NCBI GenBank assembly: GCA_963811885.1
Contig: CAWETB010000015.1
Location: forward strand, 868,001-932,000
Length of the DNA: 64,000 bases
Origin: Gaiellasilicea sp963811885
Lineage (GTDB): Bacteria > Actinomycetota > Thermoleophilia > Gaiellales > Gaiellaceae
Direction of reading: 5' to 3'
Shown: positions 10,307-20,685 of the stretch, in pieces
How the letters are laid out: each line of letters starts with the position of its first letter
How positions within the stretch are numbered: position 1 is the stretch's first letter
Program-made: the position numbers and the translations under genes
The notes under the pieces: model-generated
Told to the model about the DNA's origin: nothing
Seen by the model: only the letters and a program-made list of their open reading frames with translations
Database searches by the model: none

Positions 10307-11932
10307 GCCGCACCGTTCGCGACGCGGCGTTCGAGGTCTTCCGCCGGCGCGGGCTGACGACGCTCTTCTCGAACCCCGGCTCGACCGAGGTGCCGTTCCT
10401 CGCCGGGCTGCCGGACGACCTGCGCTTCGTGCTCGCGCTGCACGAGGGCTCGGTCGTCGGGCTCGCGACCGGCTGCGCGATCGGCCGCGGCGAGCCGGCG
10501 CTGGCGCTGCGTGCACACGACGCCGGGCTCGGCAACGCCGTCGGCGGCGCTCGCGACGGCGCGCGTCAACCGGGCGCCGCTCGTCGTCGTCGTCGGGCAG
10601 CAGGATCGCCGGCATCTCGTCTTCGAGCCGTTCCTGGCCGGCCGGCTCGCAGGGCCTCGCCGGCGAGTACCCGGTCTGGGTCGACGCAGCCGGTGCGCGC
10701 GCAGGACGTGCCGGGCGCGATCGACCGCGCGTACCACGAGGCCGCGACCGGCGCGCGGGCCGGCGCTCGTGATCGTGCCGATGGACGACTGGCTCGCAGC
10801 CGGCCGACGAGGAGCGCGAGGACGCCGCCGCCGGCCGCGTCCTGCGCGCGCGCCGCGGTCGACGCGGCGGCGGTCGACGAGCTCGCCGCCTTCCTCGACG
10901 GTGCGCCGAGTCGCCGGCGCTCGTCGTCGGGCGCCGGCGCCGACGACGCGGAGACGTGGGCGGCGCTCGTCGCGCTCGCCGAGCGGCTCGTCGCCCGGTC
11001 TTCCAGGAGTCGTTCGGCGCGCGCGCCGGCTTCCCGCAGGATCACCCGCTGTTCGCCGGGCTTCCTGCCCGCCGACCGGCCGCGGCTGCGCGAGACGCTG
11101 GCGCCGTACGACGCCGTGCTCGTCGTCGGCGCGCCGCGTCTTCCGCCAGTCGCCGTAGCGCCGGGCCGGTTCACGGAGGCCGGGACGCGGATCGCGCTCG
11201 TCAGCGACGACCCGGACGAGGTGCACCGCAGCCCCGCCGAGCTCGCCGTGCTCGCGCCGCCCGGCCGCCGACTGCGCGCGCGCTCGCGCGACGCGTCTGC
11301 CGCAGCGCGACGCCGCGCCGCCCGCAGCCGTTCGTGTCGCCGCCCGCCCCCGACGCCGCCCGCGCGCCGGCGAGCCGCTGCACCGCGAGCCACGTCCTCG
11401 CCGCGCTCGCGGAGCGGCTGCCGCGCGACGCCGTCGTGGTCGAGGAGGCGCCGGTCGACCGGCCCGAGCTGCACGACCGCCTGCCGCCCGCGAGCCGCTC
11501 GGGCTTCCTCAGCGCGGCGATGGGCGGCCTCGGCTTCGCGGTCGCCGGCGCGGCCGGGCGTGCAGCATGGCGCTGCCCGGAGCGGCCGGTGGTCGCGGTC
11601 GTCGGCGACGGCTCGTCGATCTACGGGATCCAGGGGCTCTGGAGCGCCGCGCACTACGGCGCCGGCGTCCTCTACGTGATCCTCTCGAACGGCGGCTACG
11701 CGATCATGGACCGGCTCGCCGAGCGCACGGCCAGCGACGGCGCCGTGGCCGGGCTTCGACGAGGTCGACATCGCCGCGCTCGCGCGCGGCTTCGGCTGCG
11801 CGGCGCGCCGGATCGCGACGCACGACGAGCTCACGCGCCGCGCTCGACGAGGTCGCTGCCGACGCTCGCGTCGCGCGCCGAGCCGCTGCTGCTCGACGTC
11901 GCGATCGCGCCGACGCTGACTTCGCGCCCTGA
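10303..11932 (+). CDS. Thiamine-diphosphate 2-keto-acid decarboxylase, benzoylformate decarboxylase-like
   Basis: About 540 residues. The GTG start overlaps the TGA of the MetE-like gene. The N-terminal PYR domain has FSNPGSTEVPFLAG (catalytic Glu in NPGSTE), the LLHTTPG region equivalent to the His-containing loop of benzoylformate decarboxylase, and VVVVGQQDRRHL. The C-terminal ThDP motif is VVGDGSSIYGIQGLWSA followed by LSNGGYAIM. These blocks match BFD better than acetolactate synthase. At least ten single-base breaks occur. With the aldehyde dehydrogenase at the operon head it would convert (4-hydroxy)benzoylformate to the aldehyde and then the acid. Confidence 0.8.
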
Positions 11933-11933
11933 A

Positions 11934-11964
11934 GACGGAGGGCGCCGCGCGGGCGCCCTCCGTC
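11934..11964. terminator. Bidirectional terminator hairpin
   Basis: Perfect 13-bp stem GACGGAGGGCGCC / GGCGCCCTCCGTC with a 5-base loop, 2 bp after the decarboxylase stop and 17 bp from the stop of the converging binding-protein gene. It has no long U tract, as is common in high-GC actinobacteria. It can serve both converging operons. Confidence 0.75.
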
Positions 11965-11980
11965 GTTCGATGACAGCGCT

Positions 11981-13250
11981 CTAGGTGACGTTGAACGTCT
12001 TCTTGAGCGCCGGGCGCGCGCTCGAGCTGAACATGTAGGTGCCCTTCTTCAGCGTCAGCGTCCAGGTCGCGCGGCCGGTGCCGTTGACGCTCGTCGTCTT
12101 GTTCACGCCCGGGCCGGCGAGCACGAAGTTCTGCGTCTTCGACGAGTCGGTGACGACGAACGTGTACTTGCCCGGCCGCGAGCCTCGTCACGGCCTTGCC
12201 GTCGGCCGCAGCAGGATGAAGCGCTTACCGACGGCACCCTGGAGCGTCTTGCCGCTCGGGATCGTGCTCGGGACGAGCGCGGCCAGGTTCGGCAGCGTCG
12301 AGATGACGCCGAACTCCTTCGTGTACCTCGCGAGCTGCGCGCAGCTTGGCGCGGTCGACGAGCGGGCTCCAGATCGGCAGCCGGACGTTCCGCGTCGCCG
12401 CCGGCAGGAGCGCGCGGATCTCGTCCGGATGCGCCTGCGCGTACGCGAGCGACTGGTTGATCGCCGTGCGGAACTTCGCCGCGAGCCCCGGGTTCGCGCG
12501 CGACCCAGTCGTCGCAGCGCGCGCGTAGCCGCCGATCGGCCAGAAGCTCGCCGAGCACCGGGCCCCGGCGCCATCACGATCCGGCCGCCGTCGAGGCTGA
12601 GCGCCTGCGAGAGGAACGGCTCCGGCGTCCAGATCGCGTCGACCTGGCCGTTGTTGAGCGCCGTCCGCATCGCCGGGAACGGCAGCGCGAGGAGCTTGAC
12701 CGAGTTCGGATCGACGCCGACCTTCTTCAGCGCCGCCTTGATCATCACCTCGCCGACGCCCTTGAGCGCGTTGACGGCGATCGTCTTGCCGGCGAGGTCG
12801 GCAGGCGTCCGGATCGAGCTCGAGCCCTTGACGAGGATGTTCTGCCAGTTGTCCGCCTCGAGGTGCCCTCGACCTCGCTCGCCGCGACGAGCCGTGAGCG
12901 GGATCCCCTGCGTGCGCGCGATCATCATCGGCACGTAGCCGAGGTAGCCGATCGTCGCCGTTGTCGTTCGGCGAGCGCGAGCACGACGTCGTTGCCGCTC
13001 TGCAGCGTCTGTCTTCTTGATCTCGATCCCCTGCTGCCTCGAAGAAGCCCTTCTTGATCCCGAGGTCGAGCGGCAGCGCGTTCGCGATCGGCAGCGTGTC
13101 GACGGTGATCGTCGACCAGTCGCCTGCTGCTTCGCCGGCGCGCTCGCCGCCGTCGCGACCGACAGCGCACGACGACGCGCCAGCAGCGCCGGCGACCGCG
13201 ATCGCGAGCCAGCGCTCGCGCCGATGCTCGCCGCTCGCGATTCCTGTCAT
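11981..13250 (-). CDS. ABC transporter substrate-binding protein with C-terminal cupredoxin-like domain
   Basis: NitT/TauT (SsuA-like) periplasmic-type binding protein. The ATG at 13250 follows GAGGAAGG. The N-terminal signal region is followed by WSTITVDTLPIANALPLDLG, VKGSSSIRTPADLAGKTIAV, GVGEVMIKAALKKVGVD and QVDAIWTPEPFLSQAL. After the solute-binding fold, about 60 extra residues form a separate beta domain (TDSSKTQNFVLAGPGVN, ATWTLTLKKGTYMFSS, KKTFNVT) that resembles small cupredoxin-like domains but lacks copper-ligand His/Cys. Several single-base breaks interrupt it. Linked permeases, ATPase and pca genes suggest uptake of an aromatic acid. Confidence 0.8.
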
Positions 13251-13311
13251 CGCCTTCCTCCTCGTTCCAGTCGTGCCGTGCGGTCGTGGATTGTCGCACT
13301 CGGCTAGCCGC

Positions 13312-14111
13312 TCATGCCGCGGCGAGCCGCCGGCGTCGGCGCCGCTGCTCGCGCTTGATCAGCCGGTAGACGTGCGCGCGCAGGTGCGCGAACTCCGGCA
13401 GCTCCTTCGTCTCGATCTGGTCGCGCGGGCGCGGCAGCGTCGACCGGGAGGATCTCCTTCACCTCCGTCGGCGCGTGCGTCAGCACGACGATCCGGTCGG
13501 CGAGGTAGACCGACTCGTCGATGTCGTGGGTGACGAAGAGGATCGTGATCCCGTACTCCTCGCGCACCCGCAGCACGAGGTCCTCGAGGTCGCCGCGCGT
13601 CTGCGCGTCGACGGAGGCGAACGGCTCGTCCATCAGCAGGATCGACGGCTGGTAGGCGAGCGCGCGCGCGATCGCGACCCGCTGCTGCATCCCGCCCGAG
13701 AGCTGCCACGGGTAGTGGTCGATGAAGCGCGTCGAGCCCGACCGCCTCGAGCGCCTCCTCGACGAGCCGGCTCCGCTCGGCCCGCGGCCAGCTTCTTGTG
13801 GCGGAGCGGCAGCAGCACGTTGTTGCGCACGGACGTCCACGGCATCAGCGAGCGGCTGTACTCCTGGAAGACGAGCGCCATCTCCTCCGGCGGCGCCGGT
13901 CACCCGGCGTCCCGCGCAGCAGCACCTCGCCGTCGCGTCGGCCGCAGCAGCCCGGCGATGCACTTGAGCAGCGTCGTCTTGCCGCAGCCCGACGGGCCGA
14001 CGACGCAGACGAACTCGCCGTCCTCGACCGACGAACGAGACGTCGCCGATCGCGCGCGTCGCCTTCTCGCCGGTGCCGTAGGTCTTGCCGAGGCGACTTG
14101 ATCTCGAGCAT
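13312..14111 (-). CDS. ABC transporter ATP-binding protein (SsuB/TauB-like)
   Basis: Energises the importer. Walker A VGPSGCGKTTLLKCIAGLL, Q-loop LVFQEYSRSLMPW, ABC signature QLSGGMQQRVAIARAL, Walker B ILLMDEPFASVDAQTR and H-loop ILFVTHDIDE are all present, split over frames by about five single-base breaks. The corrected C-terminus is Arg-rich (KREQRRRRRRLAAA) and ends at TGA 13312. The ATG at 14111 is 4 bp from the stop of the adjacent permease. Length near 260 residues is normal. Confidence 0.88.
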
Positions 14112-14114
14112 CGG

Positions 14115-14912
14115 CTACTGCGGCGTCGCCGCGCGCCAGCCGCGGTGCCAGGCGAGCACCCGCCGCTCGACGAGCAGGAAGAGCGACGTTGAGCAGGTAG
14201 CCGAGCAGCCCGATCAGCACGATCGCCGCCCACATCGGCGCCAGCTGGAACGTGTTCTTCGAGATCGAGCAGGACGTAGCCGACGCCGCTCGTGCTCGAG
14301 AAGTACTCGGCGAGCACCATCATGATCACGGCGAGCGCAGAGGCTCGTCCGCATCCCGGCCGACGATCTGCGGCAGCGCCGCCGGGCAGCACGATGCCGG
14401 CGGATCCGCTCGCGCCGCGGGATCCCGTACGAGCGCGCCGTGTCGATCAGCGTCGGGTCGATCCCGCGCACGCCGTCGATCGTGTTCAGCAGGACCGGGA
14501 AGATGCAGAAGAAGGCGATGAACGCGATCTTCTGGCTGTTGCCGATCGCGTGCAGCAGCACGATCGAGATCGGCAGCAGCGCCGGCGGCGGCATCGCCCG
14601 CCAGTACTCGATGTGCGGCATCGCCGAGCAGCCGCGTCCACGCGCGAGAGGCCGATCGGGATGCCGAGCGCGACGCCGACGACGACGGCGATCCCGAAGC
14701 CGAGGACGATCCGCTCGAGGCTCGGCACGACGTGCGTCGCCGAACTGCGAGAAGAGCCACATGTCCTGGAACTCGACGAGGATCGTCGAGAGCCGCGGGA
14801 AGTACGGCGCTGTCGGCGTGCGCGGTCCAGAGCTGCCAGGCGGCGAGGATCAGCGAGCGGGACGGCGATCTCGGCGCCGATCTGCGAGCCTGCTGTAGGC
14901 GCGGCGGCTCAC
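14115..14912 (-). CDS. ABC transporter permease B
   Basis: SsuC/TauC-type inner-membrane permease of about 260 residues with hydrophobic segments such as LGFGIAVVVGVALGIPIGLS and the EAA-type coupling loop near DTARSYGIPRRERIR followed by IVLPAALPQIV. The GTG start at 14912 overlaps the TGA of permease A. It ends WHRGWRAATPQ. Seven or so single-base breaks are present. Two different permeases imply a heterodimeric channel. Confidence 0.83.
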
Positions 14913-15767
14913 ACCGCCTCCACCCGCTGCGACGGGTGCCAGCGCAGCGACGCGCCGCTCGAGCGCCGTCATCAGCGAGGTGGATCGGCCAGCCCGAGGA
15001 AGCCGGTCGCGAGCGCGAGCGCGTAGAGCTGGTCGTTGAGCCCGTACGCCTGCGCGTAGTTCATCGCCTGGCCGAGACCGGGCGTGCCCATGAAGAGCTC
15101 GGCGGTGAAGGCGAGGATCAGCGCGACCGTCGAGGAGATCCGGAGCCCGGTCGACGATGTACGGCAGCGGCGCTCGGCAGCGTGATCGCGGTAGAGGCGC
15201 TCGAGCCGGCCGACGCCGAACGAGCGCGCGGTGTCGATCGGCAACCGGGTCGACGTCGCGGACGCCGTACATCGTCTGCACGAGCAGCGGCCAGAAGGCG
15301 CCGAACGCCGCCAGGAAGACCTCGCTCTTCAGGGTGGTGCCGAGCGTGAGGAAGAGCAGCGGGATCAGCGACGGCCGACGGGATCGGCCGCAGGAACTCG
15401 ATCGGCACGCGGAACGCGCGCGCCGGCGAGATCGCTCGAGCCGAGCACGATCCCGATCGGGACCGCGAGGACGGTGGCGATCAGCGAGCCCGAGCGCCCA
15501 GCCGCGCACCGTGTAGGCGAACGTCCTTCCAGAACGTCGCCGTCTGCATCATCGACCAGAGCTCCTTCAAGGTCGTGCGTCATCGAGGGCAGGTCGCTTC
15601 GTCGAGATCAAGCCGGTCCGCGAGACGGCCTCCCAGAGCAGGAGCGCGAAGGCGATCGAGGCGACCGGCAGGAGGATGTCGGCCGCTCGGGAGGGCCGGA
15701 TCGTGGCGGCCACCGGGGCCCTTTCGGGGACCGTCGTGCCGCGCGCGACCTCCCCTCGGACGACCAT
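14909..15767 (-). CDS. ABC transporter permease A
   Basis: First gene of the importer operon. It starts MVVRGEVARGTTVPERAPVA at ATG 15767, which is 7 nt after TATACA (15780-15775), so the transcript is probably leaderless. Hydrophobic segments include ILLPVASIAFALLLWEAV and LIPLLFLTLGTTL; the coupling loop reads DTARSFGVGRLERLYR. About 280 residues after correction of several single-base breaks. It is divergent from pcaB across 107 bp containing operator B, which argues for co-regulation with protocatechuate catabolism. Confidence 0.83.
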
Positions 15768-15810
15768 GGCGAGATGTATACAGCACACCTTGTCGAATAT
15801 CCACGACACC

Positions 15811-15827
15811 GTTCCGATAACCGGAAC
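15811..15827. promoter_or_regulatory. Candidate IclR operator B
   Basis: GTTCCGATAACCGGAAC, a perfect 6-bp inverted repeat (GTTCCG-N5-CGGAAC). It matches operator A at 15 of 17 positions. It lies about 48 bp from the pcaB start and about 44 bp from the permease A start, so one site could activate both divergent transcripts. Confidence 0.75.
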
Positions 15828-15862
15828 ACCCGGAGGAGCGGATTTCCCGTGCCGTGACCCAC

Positions 15863-15868
15863 TACGAT
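15863..15868 (+). promoter_or_regulatory. -10 element (TACGAT) of pcaB operon
   Basis: TACGAT ends 6 nt before the ATG at 15875, the spacing expected when transcription starts on the A of the start codon. This favours ATG 15875 over the upstream GTG at 15854. Confidence 0.45.
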
Positions 15869-15874
15869 CGCGGC

Positions 15875-17199
15875 ATGTCGGCGTTCGAGGCGCTGTTCGT
15901 TCCTGCCGGCCTGCGCGCCGCCGTCTCCGGCCGCGCGTGGCTCGAGGGAATGCTCGCGTCCGAGCGCGCACTCGCGCGCGCAGCAGCCGCCGCCGGGCTC
16001 GTGCCGGCCGCGGCGGCGGCCGAGATCGAGGCGGCGTGCGACCCCGCCCGCTTCGACTTCTCGCAGCTCCTCGAGGACGGCCGCACCGCCGGAAACCCCG
16101 TCGAGCCGCTCGTCCGAGCGCTCGCCGCGTCCGTCGGAGACGACGTCTCGCGCCACGTGCACCGCGGCGCCACGAGCCAGGACATCCTCGACACGGCGGC
16201 GATGCTGGTCGCCCGCAGGGCGCTCCAACTGGTGCTGGACGAAGCCGACCGGGTCGTCGCGGCGTGCGCCGCCCTGGCGCGGGAGCACCGGTCGACGCCG
16301 ATGGCTGCGCGCACCCTGCTCCAGCAGGCCGTGCCGACGACGTTCGGTCTCAAGGCAGCCGGCTGGCTGATCGGGGTGGCCGAGGCTCGCGCGCTGCTGG
16401 CCGAGATCGCCGAGGAGCGCCTCGCTGCCCAGCTCGGCGGAGCCGCGGGGACGCTCTCCGGCTTCGGCGACGAGGGGATCCGGGTGCTCGAGCTGTACGC
16501 CGAGGAGCTCGACCTGGCCGTGCCGGCTCTCCCCTGGCACACGAACCGCGCACGCATCGCGGCTCTCGGCGGTGCGCTCGACATCGCGGCCGGCGCAGCC
16601 GCGAAGATCGCGCTCGACGTCGCTGCTCCTCGCGCAGACGGAGGTCGGCGAGATCTCCGCCGGCGCGGGCGCGTCTCCTCGACGATGCCCCAGAAGCGGA
16701 ATCCCGTCGGGGCGGCACTCGCCCGCGCCTCGGCCCGGCTCGCCGCCGCGCACGCGTCCGTGCTGACCGATGCGCTCGACCACGAGCACGAGCGGGCGGC
16801 CGGCGCCTGGCACGCCGAGTGGGACGCGCTCTCCGGAGCGCTCGCGCACACGGGCGGCGCGCTCGGCCGCGATCGCGGACGACGCTCGAGGCACTCGAGG
16901 TGCATCCCGAACGGATGCGCGCGAACCTCGAGCTCCTCGGGCGGCCTCGTGCTCGCCGAGCGGGTCGCGTTCCGGCTGCTCGACCGGCTCGGCCGGCGCC
17001 GAGGCCCAGGCGATCGTCCGTGAGGCGGCAGCGGCAGCCGGCGACGGCGAGAGCTTCCGCGACGTGCTCCTGGCCGACGAGCGCGCCGGCTTCGACGCCG
17101 CCGAACTGGACGAGCTGCTCGACCCGGCGACGGCGCTCGGCGCCGCGGAGGCGCTTGTCGACCGCGCGCTCGACGCTCCACGCCGGGGCCGGTGCGTGA
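15875..17199 (+). CDS. pcaB: 3-carboxy-cis,cis-muconate cycloisomerase
   Basis: Second step after ring cleavage, lactonising 3-carboxymuconate. Fumarase/aspartase-superfamily member: conserved HRGATSQDILDTA, LLQQAVPTTFGLKAAGWL and the superfamily signature STMPQKRNP. About 440 residues. Single-base breaks near 16622, 16668, 16868, 16943 and 16995 interrupt an otherwise clear alignment. The TGA at 17199 overlaps the GTG of pcaD. Confidence 0.92.
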
Positions 17200-17963
17200 G
17201 GCTGCACCATCGCGTCGAGGGACCGCCGGACGCGCCCGCGCTCGTGCTCTCGAGCATCGCTCGGGACGACGCTCGAGGCCTGGGAGCCACAGGCGGCGGT
17301 GCTCGAGCGGCGCGTTCCGGGTCGTCCGCTACGACCGGCGCGGGCACGGCAGCTCGCCGGTTCCACCCGGGTCCGTACTCGCTCGACGAGCTCGGCCGCG
17401 ATGCGCTCGAGCTGCTGGACGAGCTGGAGGTCGAGCGCGCCTCGCTGGTGCGGGCTCTCGCTCGGCGGGCTGGTCGGGCATGTGGCTCGGCGTCGAAGCG
17501 CCGGAGCGGATCGACCGGCTCGTGCTCGCCTGCACCACGGCGGCTTTCCTTCCCCGCGAGCAGTGGCTCGAGCGCGCCCAGCGCGTCCGCGCCGAGGGCG
17601 TCGCCGCCGATCGCGGACGCCGTCGTCGCGCGCTGGTTCACGAGCGGTGCGCGCCTTCGGAGCTGGTCGACCGCTTCCGCGAGCAGCTCGCCGGCACGCC
17701 GGCCGAGGGGTACGCGGGTTGCTGCGAAGCGCTCGCCGACGCCGACCTCACCGGACGGCTCCAGACGGTCGCGGCCCCGACGCTCGTCCTGACCGGCTCG
17801 GACGACCCGGTCGTCTCCGCCGCCGACGGCAATGGCGCTTGCGGCCGCCATCCCCAACGCGCGACACCGCTCGATCGCCGGCGCCGCTCACATCGCGAGC
17901 GCCGAGCAGCCCGACGCGTTCACCCGGCAACTGCTCGACCACCTGACCGAGGAGGCCCGATGA
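17196..17963 (+). CDS. pcaD: 3-oxoadipate enol-lactonase
   Basis: Alpha/beta hydrolase of about 250 residues. Corrected blocks: VVRYDRRGHGSSP (oxyanion region), nucleophile elbow GLSLGGLVG, acid region VLTGSDDPV and the late His in IAGAAHIASAEQP. Breaks near 17262, 17307, 17366, 17459, 17610 and 17832 are single-base. GTG start overlaps pcaB; stop overlaps the pcaC ATG (ATGA). Separate pcaD and pcaC genes, not the fused pcaL seen in some actinobacteria. Confidence 0.9.
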
Positions 17964-18338
17964 CCGACACGTACGACAGCGGCATGGAAGTGCGCCGCGA
18001 GGTGCTCGGCGACGAGCACGTCGACCGCGCGCTCGCCCGGAGCACCGAGTTCACCGCCGACTTCCAGGACCTGATCACGCGCTACGCGTGGGGCGAGATC
18101 TGGACACGCCCGGGCCTCGACCGGCGGATGCGCAGCTGCATCACGCTGACGGCTCTCGTCGCCGCGCGGGCATCAACACGAACTGGCGATGCACGTGCGG
18201 GCCGCACGCCGGAACGGCCTGACCCCGGACGAGATCAAGGAGGTGCTGCTGCAGACCGCCGTCTACTGCGGTGTCCCGGCGGCCAACTCGGCGTTCGCGA
18301 TCGCGCAGGAGGTGCTGGCCGAGGACGACCGCGCGTGA
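17960..18338 (+). CDS. pcaC: 4-carboxymuconolactone decarboxylase
   Basis: Small AhpD-like fold protein of about 125 residues: MEVRREVLGDEHVDRAL, DLITRYAWGEIWTRPGLDRR, CITLTALVAAGHQHELAMHV and QTAVYCGVPAANSAF. One or two single-base breaks near 18169-18180. Catalyses decarboxylation to the enol-lactone substrate of PcaD. Overlaps both neighbours by 4 bases. Confidence 0.93.
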
Positions 18339-19526
18339 GCCGCACCGAGCGCACGCAGGTCGGGATCGTCGGCGCCGGCCCTGCGGGCCTCGTCCTGGCG
18401 CACCTCCTCCATCTCCAGGGGATCGACTCGGTCGTCCTGGAGGCGCACAGCCGCGAGTACGTCGAGGGGCGGATCCGCGCCGGCGTCCTCGAGCACGGGA
18501 CGGTCGAGCTGCTCGAGGAGATGGGCGTTGCCGGACGACTCCGCGAGCAGGGCCTCCCCCACCATGGGCTCGAGCTCCAGTTCGGCGGCGCCCGGCACCG
18601 GATCGACCTCAGCGCCCTGACCGGCAAGCACATCACGGTCTACGGGCAGCAGGAGGTCGTGAAGGACCTGATCGCGGCGCGGCTCGAGACTGGTCGGCCG
18701 CTCGTGTTCGAGGCCGACGACGTGAGCCTGCACGAGCTCGAGTCCGAGAGCCCGCGAGTGCGCTACCGGCACGACGGCACAGAGGTCGAGCTCGTGTGCG
18801 ACGTCGTCGCCGGGTGCGACGGTCACCATGGCACCTGCCGGGACAGCATCCCGGACGGGGTGCTCAGCGTGTTCGCGCGCGACTACCCCTTCGGCTGGCT
18901 CGGGATCCTGGCGCAGGTCCCACCTCGAGCGAGGAGCTGATCTACTGCTGGAGCGCGGCGCGGCTTCGCGCTCCACAGCATGCGTACGCCGGAGCTGACG
19001 CGTCTCTACCTCCAGTGCGCGCCATGACGAGGAGATCGCGGCGTGGTCGGACGACCGGATCTGGGAGGAGCTGCACGCCCGGCTCGATCTCGACGGCTGG
19101 ACTCTGGGTGAGGGCCCGATCGTCGAGAAGGGCGTGACCGGGATGCGGAGCTTCGTCGTCGAGCCGATGCAGCACGGCCGGCTCTTCCTCGCGGGCGACG
19201 CGGCGCACATCGTCCCGCCGACGGGCGCGAAGGGCCTCAACCTCGCCGTGGCGGACGTGCGCGTCCTCGCTGCCGCTCTCGGCGCGTGGTATCGCGACGG
19301 GCGACGATGCGCCGCTCGCCGCGTATTCCGAGACGGCACTGCGCCGCGTCTGGCGGGCCGAGCACTTCTCCTGGTGGATGACGACGATGCTCCACCGCCC
19401 GCCGGGCGGCGACGAGTTCGACGCGAGGCTGCAGCTGTCACAGCTGGCCTACGTCGCCTCCTCGAAGGCCGCCGCCACCTCACTCGCGGAGAACTACGTC
19501 GGCCTCGACTCGACCAGGCCAACTGA
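18335..19526 (+). CDS. pobA: 4-hydroxybenzoate 3-monooxygenase
   Basis: FAD-dependent hydroxylase making protocatechuate. N-terminal dinucleotide-binding VGIVGAGPAGLVLAHLL, then RIRAGVLEHGTVELLEEMG, the GKHITVYGQQEVVKDLI block, CDGHHGTCR, and the second FAD motif LFLAGDAAHIVPPTGAKGLN. The C-terminus ends with SLAENYVGL shortly before TGA 19524-19526. Single-base breaks near 18920, 18962, 19022, 19303 and 19510. About 390 residues, normal for PobA. GTG start overlaps the pcaC stop. Confidence 0.92.
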
Positions 19527-19551
19527 CAGCTGTTACCCGGCGGCGCGCCGG

Positions 19552-20676
19552 CTAGGCCGAGCGGCGCTCGTCGAGCTCGTCGTGGCGCCGGCCGAGGCGG
19601 AAGCGGCGCGGGTTGCTCGACTTGAGGATCTCGAGCACGTAGACGACGTAGAGCGAGAACGCGAGCGCGACGAGCGCGATCCCGGCGACCGCGATCGTCT
19701 CCCAGAGGTGCCAGACGCCGCCTTCGCGGAAGGGGATGAAACGGGTCGCGAGCGCCGCGCCCGCAAGCGTCGCGCACCAGGCCCACATCGTGACGGCGGC
19801 GCGGCGCTGCGAGAAGCCGCGGCGAAGGAAGCGGAAGTGGAGGTGCGCCTGGTCGGGCGAGGAGATCGGCTGGCCGTGCTTCAGCCGCCGCGCGACGACG
19901 AACGACGTGTCGAGGATCGGCACGGCGAGCACGAGCAGCGGCAGCAGGAGCACGACCGTCGAAGCCGTCTTCAGCAGCCCCTGCACCGACACGGCTCCGA
20001 GCAGGAAGCCGAGGCAGAGCGCACCCGAGTCGCCCATGAAGATCCGCGCCGGGAAGAAGTTGTGGCGGAGAAAGCCGATGCAGGATCCGGCGACGATCGC
20101 GGAGAGGATCGCCGGGTCGATCTTCCCGAGCGAGAGCGAGAGGATCGCGTAGGTGACGCCGGCGATCGCGCAGACGCCTGCCGCGAGCCCGTCCATGCCG
20201 TCGAGGAAGTTGACCATGTTCATGACGGCGACGATCCAGATCATCGTCAGCGGGATCCCGACGGCTGGCGGGAGGTCGACCGGGCCGAGGAACGGGAAGG
20301 TGAAGTGGTCGATCCAGACGCCGAAGAAGGGCGGGATCGCCGCGGCGACGATCTGCCCGGCCAGCTTGCGCCCCGGTGCGAGCACACGAAAGTCGTCGAT
20401 CGCGCCGACGACAGTCGCCACTGCCGCGCCGAGCAGGACGCCGCGGGTCTCGCGGCCGAGCTCGAGGAACGCGAGCGCGGGCACGAAGATCCCGAAGAAG
20501 ATCGCGATCCCGCCGAGCCGCGGCACCGGGTTCTGGTTCAGCCGCCGCGCCTCCGGGCGGTCGACGACCCCGAGCAGGCGCGCCATCCCGCCGACCGCGG
20601 GCGTGAGCAGGATCACGATCACGAACGCGGAGATCGCGCCGTAGAGAACCTGTGGATGGTCGCGCAACGCGTCCAT
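19552..20676 (-). CDS. Undecaprenyl-phosphate GlcNAc-1-phosphate transferase (WecA/TagO family)
   Basis: 374-residue polytopic membrane enzyme that starts lipid-linked wall polymer synthesis. Motifs: RPVPRLGG-like NQNPVPRLGGIAIF, the Asp-Asp pair in VVGAIDDFRVL, NFLDGMDGLAAG, RIFMGDSGALCLGF and the cytoplasmic HLHFRFLRRGFSQR. A TAGGAG ribosome site precedes the ATG. The frame is intact. It converges on pobA with only 25 bp between stops, and lies directly downstream of upp. Confidence 0.92.
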   Translation of the reverse strand: MDALRDHPQVLYGAISAFVIVILLTPAVGGMARLLGVVDRPEARRLNQNPVPRLGGIAIFFGIFVPALAFLELGRETRGVLLGAAVATVVGAIDDFRVLAPGRKLAGQIVAAAIPPFFGVWIDHFTFPFLGPVDLPPAVGIPLTMIWIVAVMNMVNFLDGMDGLAAGVCAIAGVTYAILSLSLGKIDPAILSAIVAGSCIGFLRHNFFPARIFMGDSGALCLGFLLGAVSVQGLLKTASTVVLLLPLLVLAVPILDTSFVVARRLKHGQPISSPDQAHLHFRFLRRGFSQRRAAVTMWAWCATLAGAALATRFIPFREGGVWHLWETIAVAGIALVALAFSLYVVYVLEILKSSNPRRFRLGRRHDELDERRSA

Positions 20677-20685
20677 CGACCGCTC

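Noticed and set aside
19527..19551. Terminator between pobA and the WecA-like gene
   Set aside because: Only a 5-bp CCGGC/GCCGG match lies there, too weak in DNA this GC-rich.
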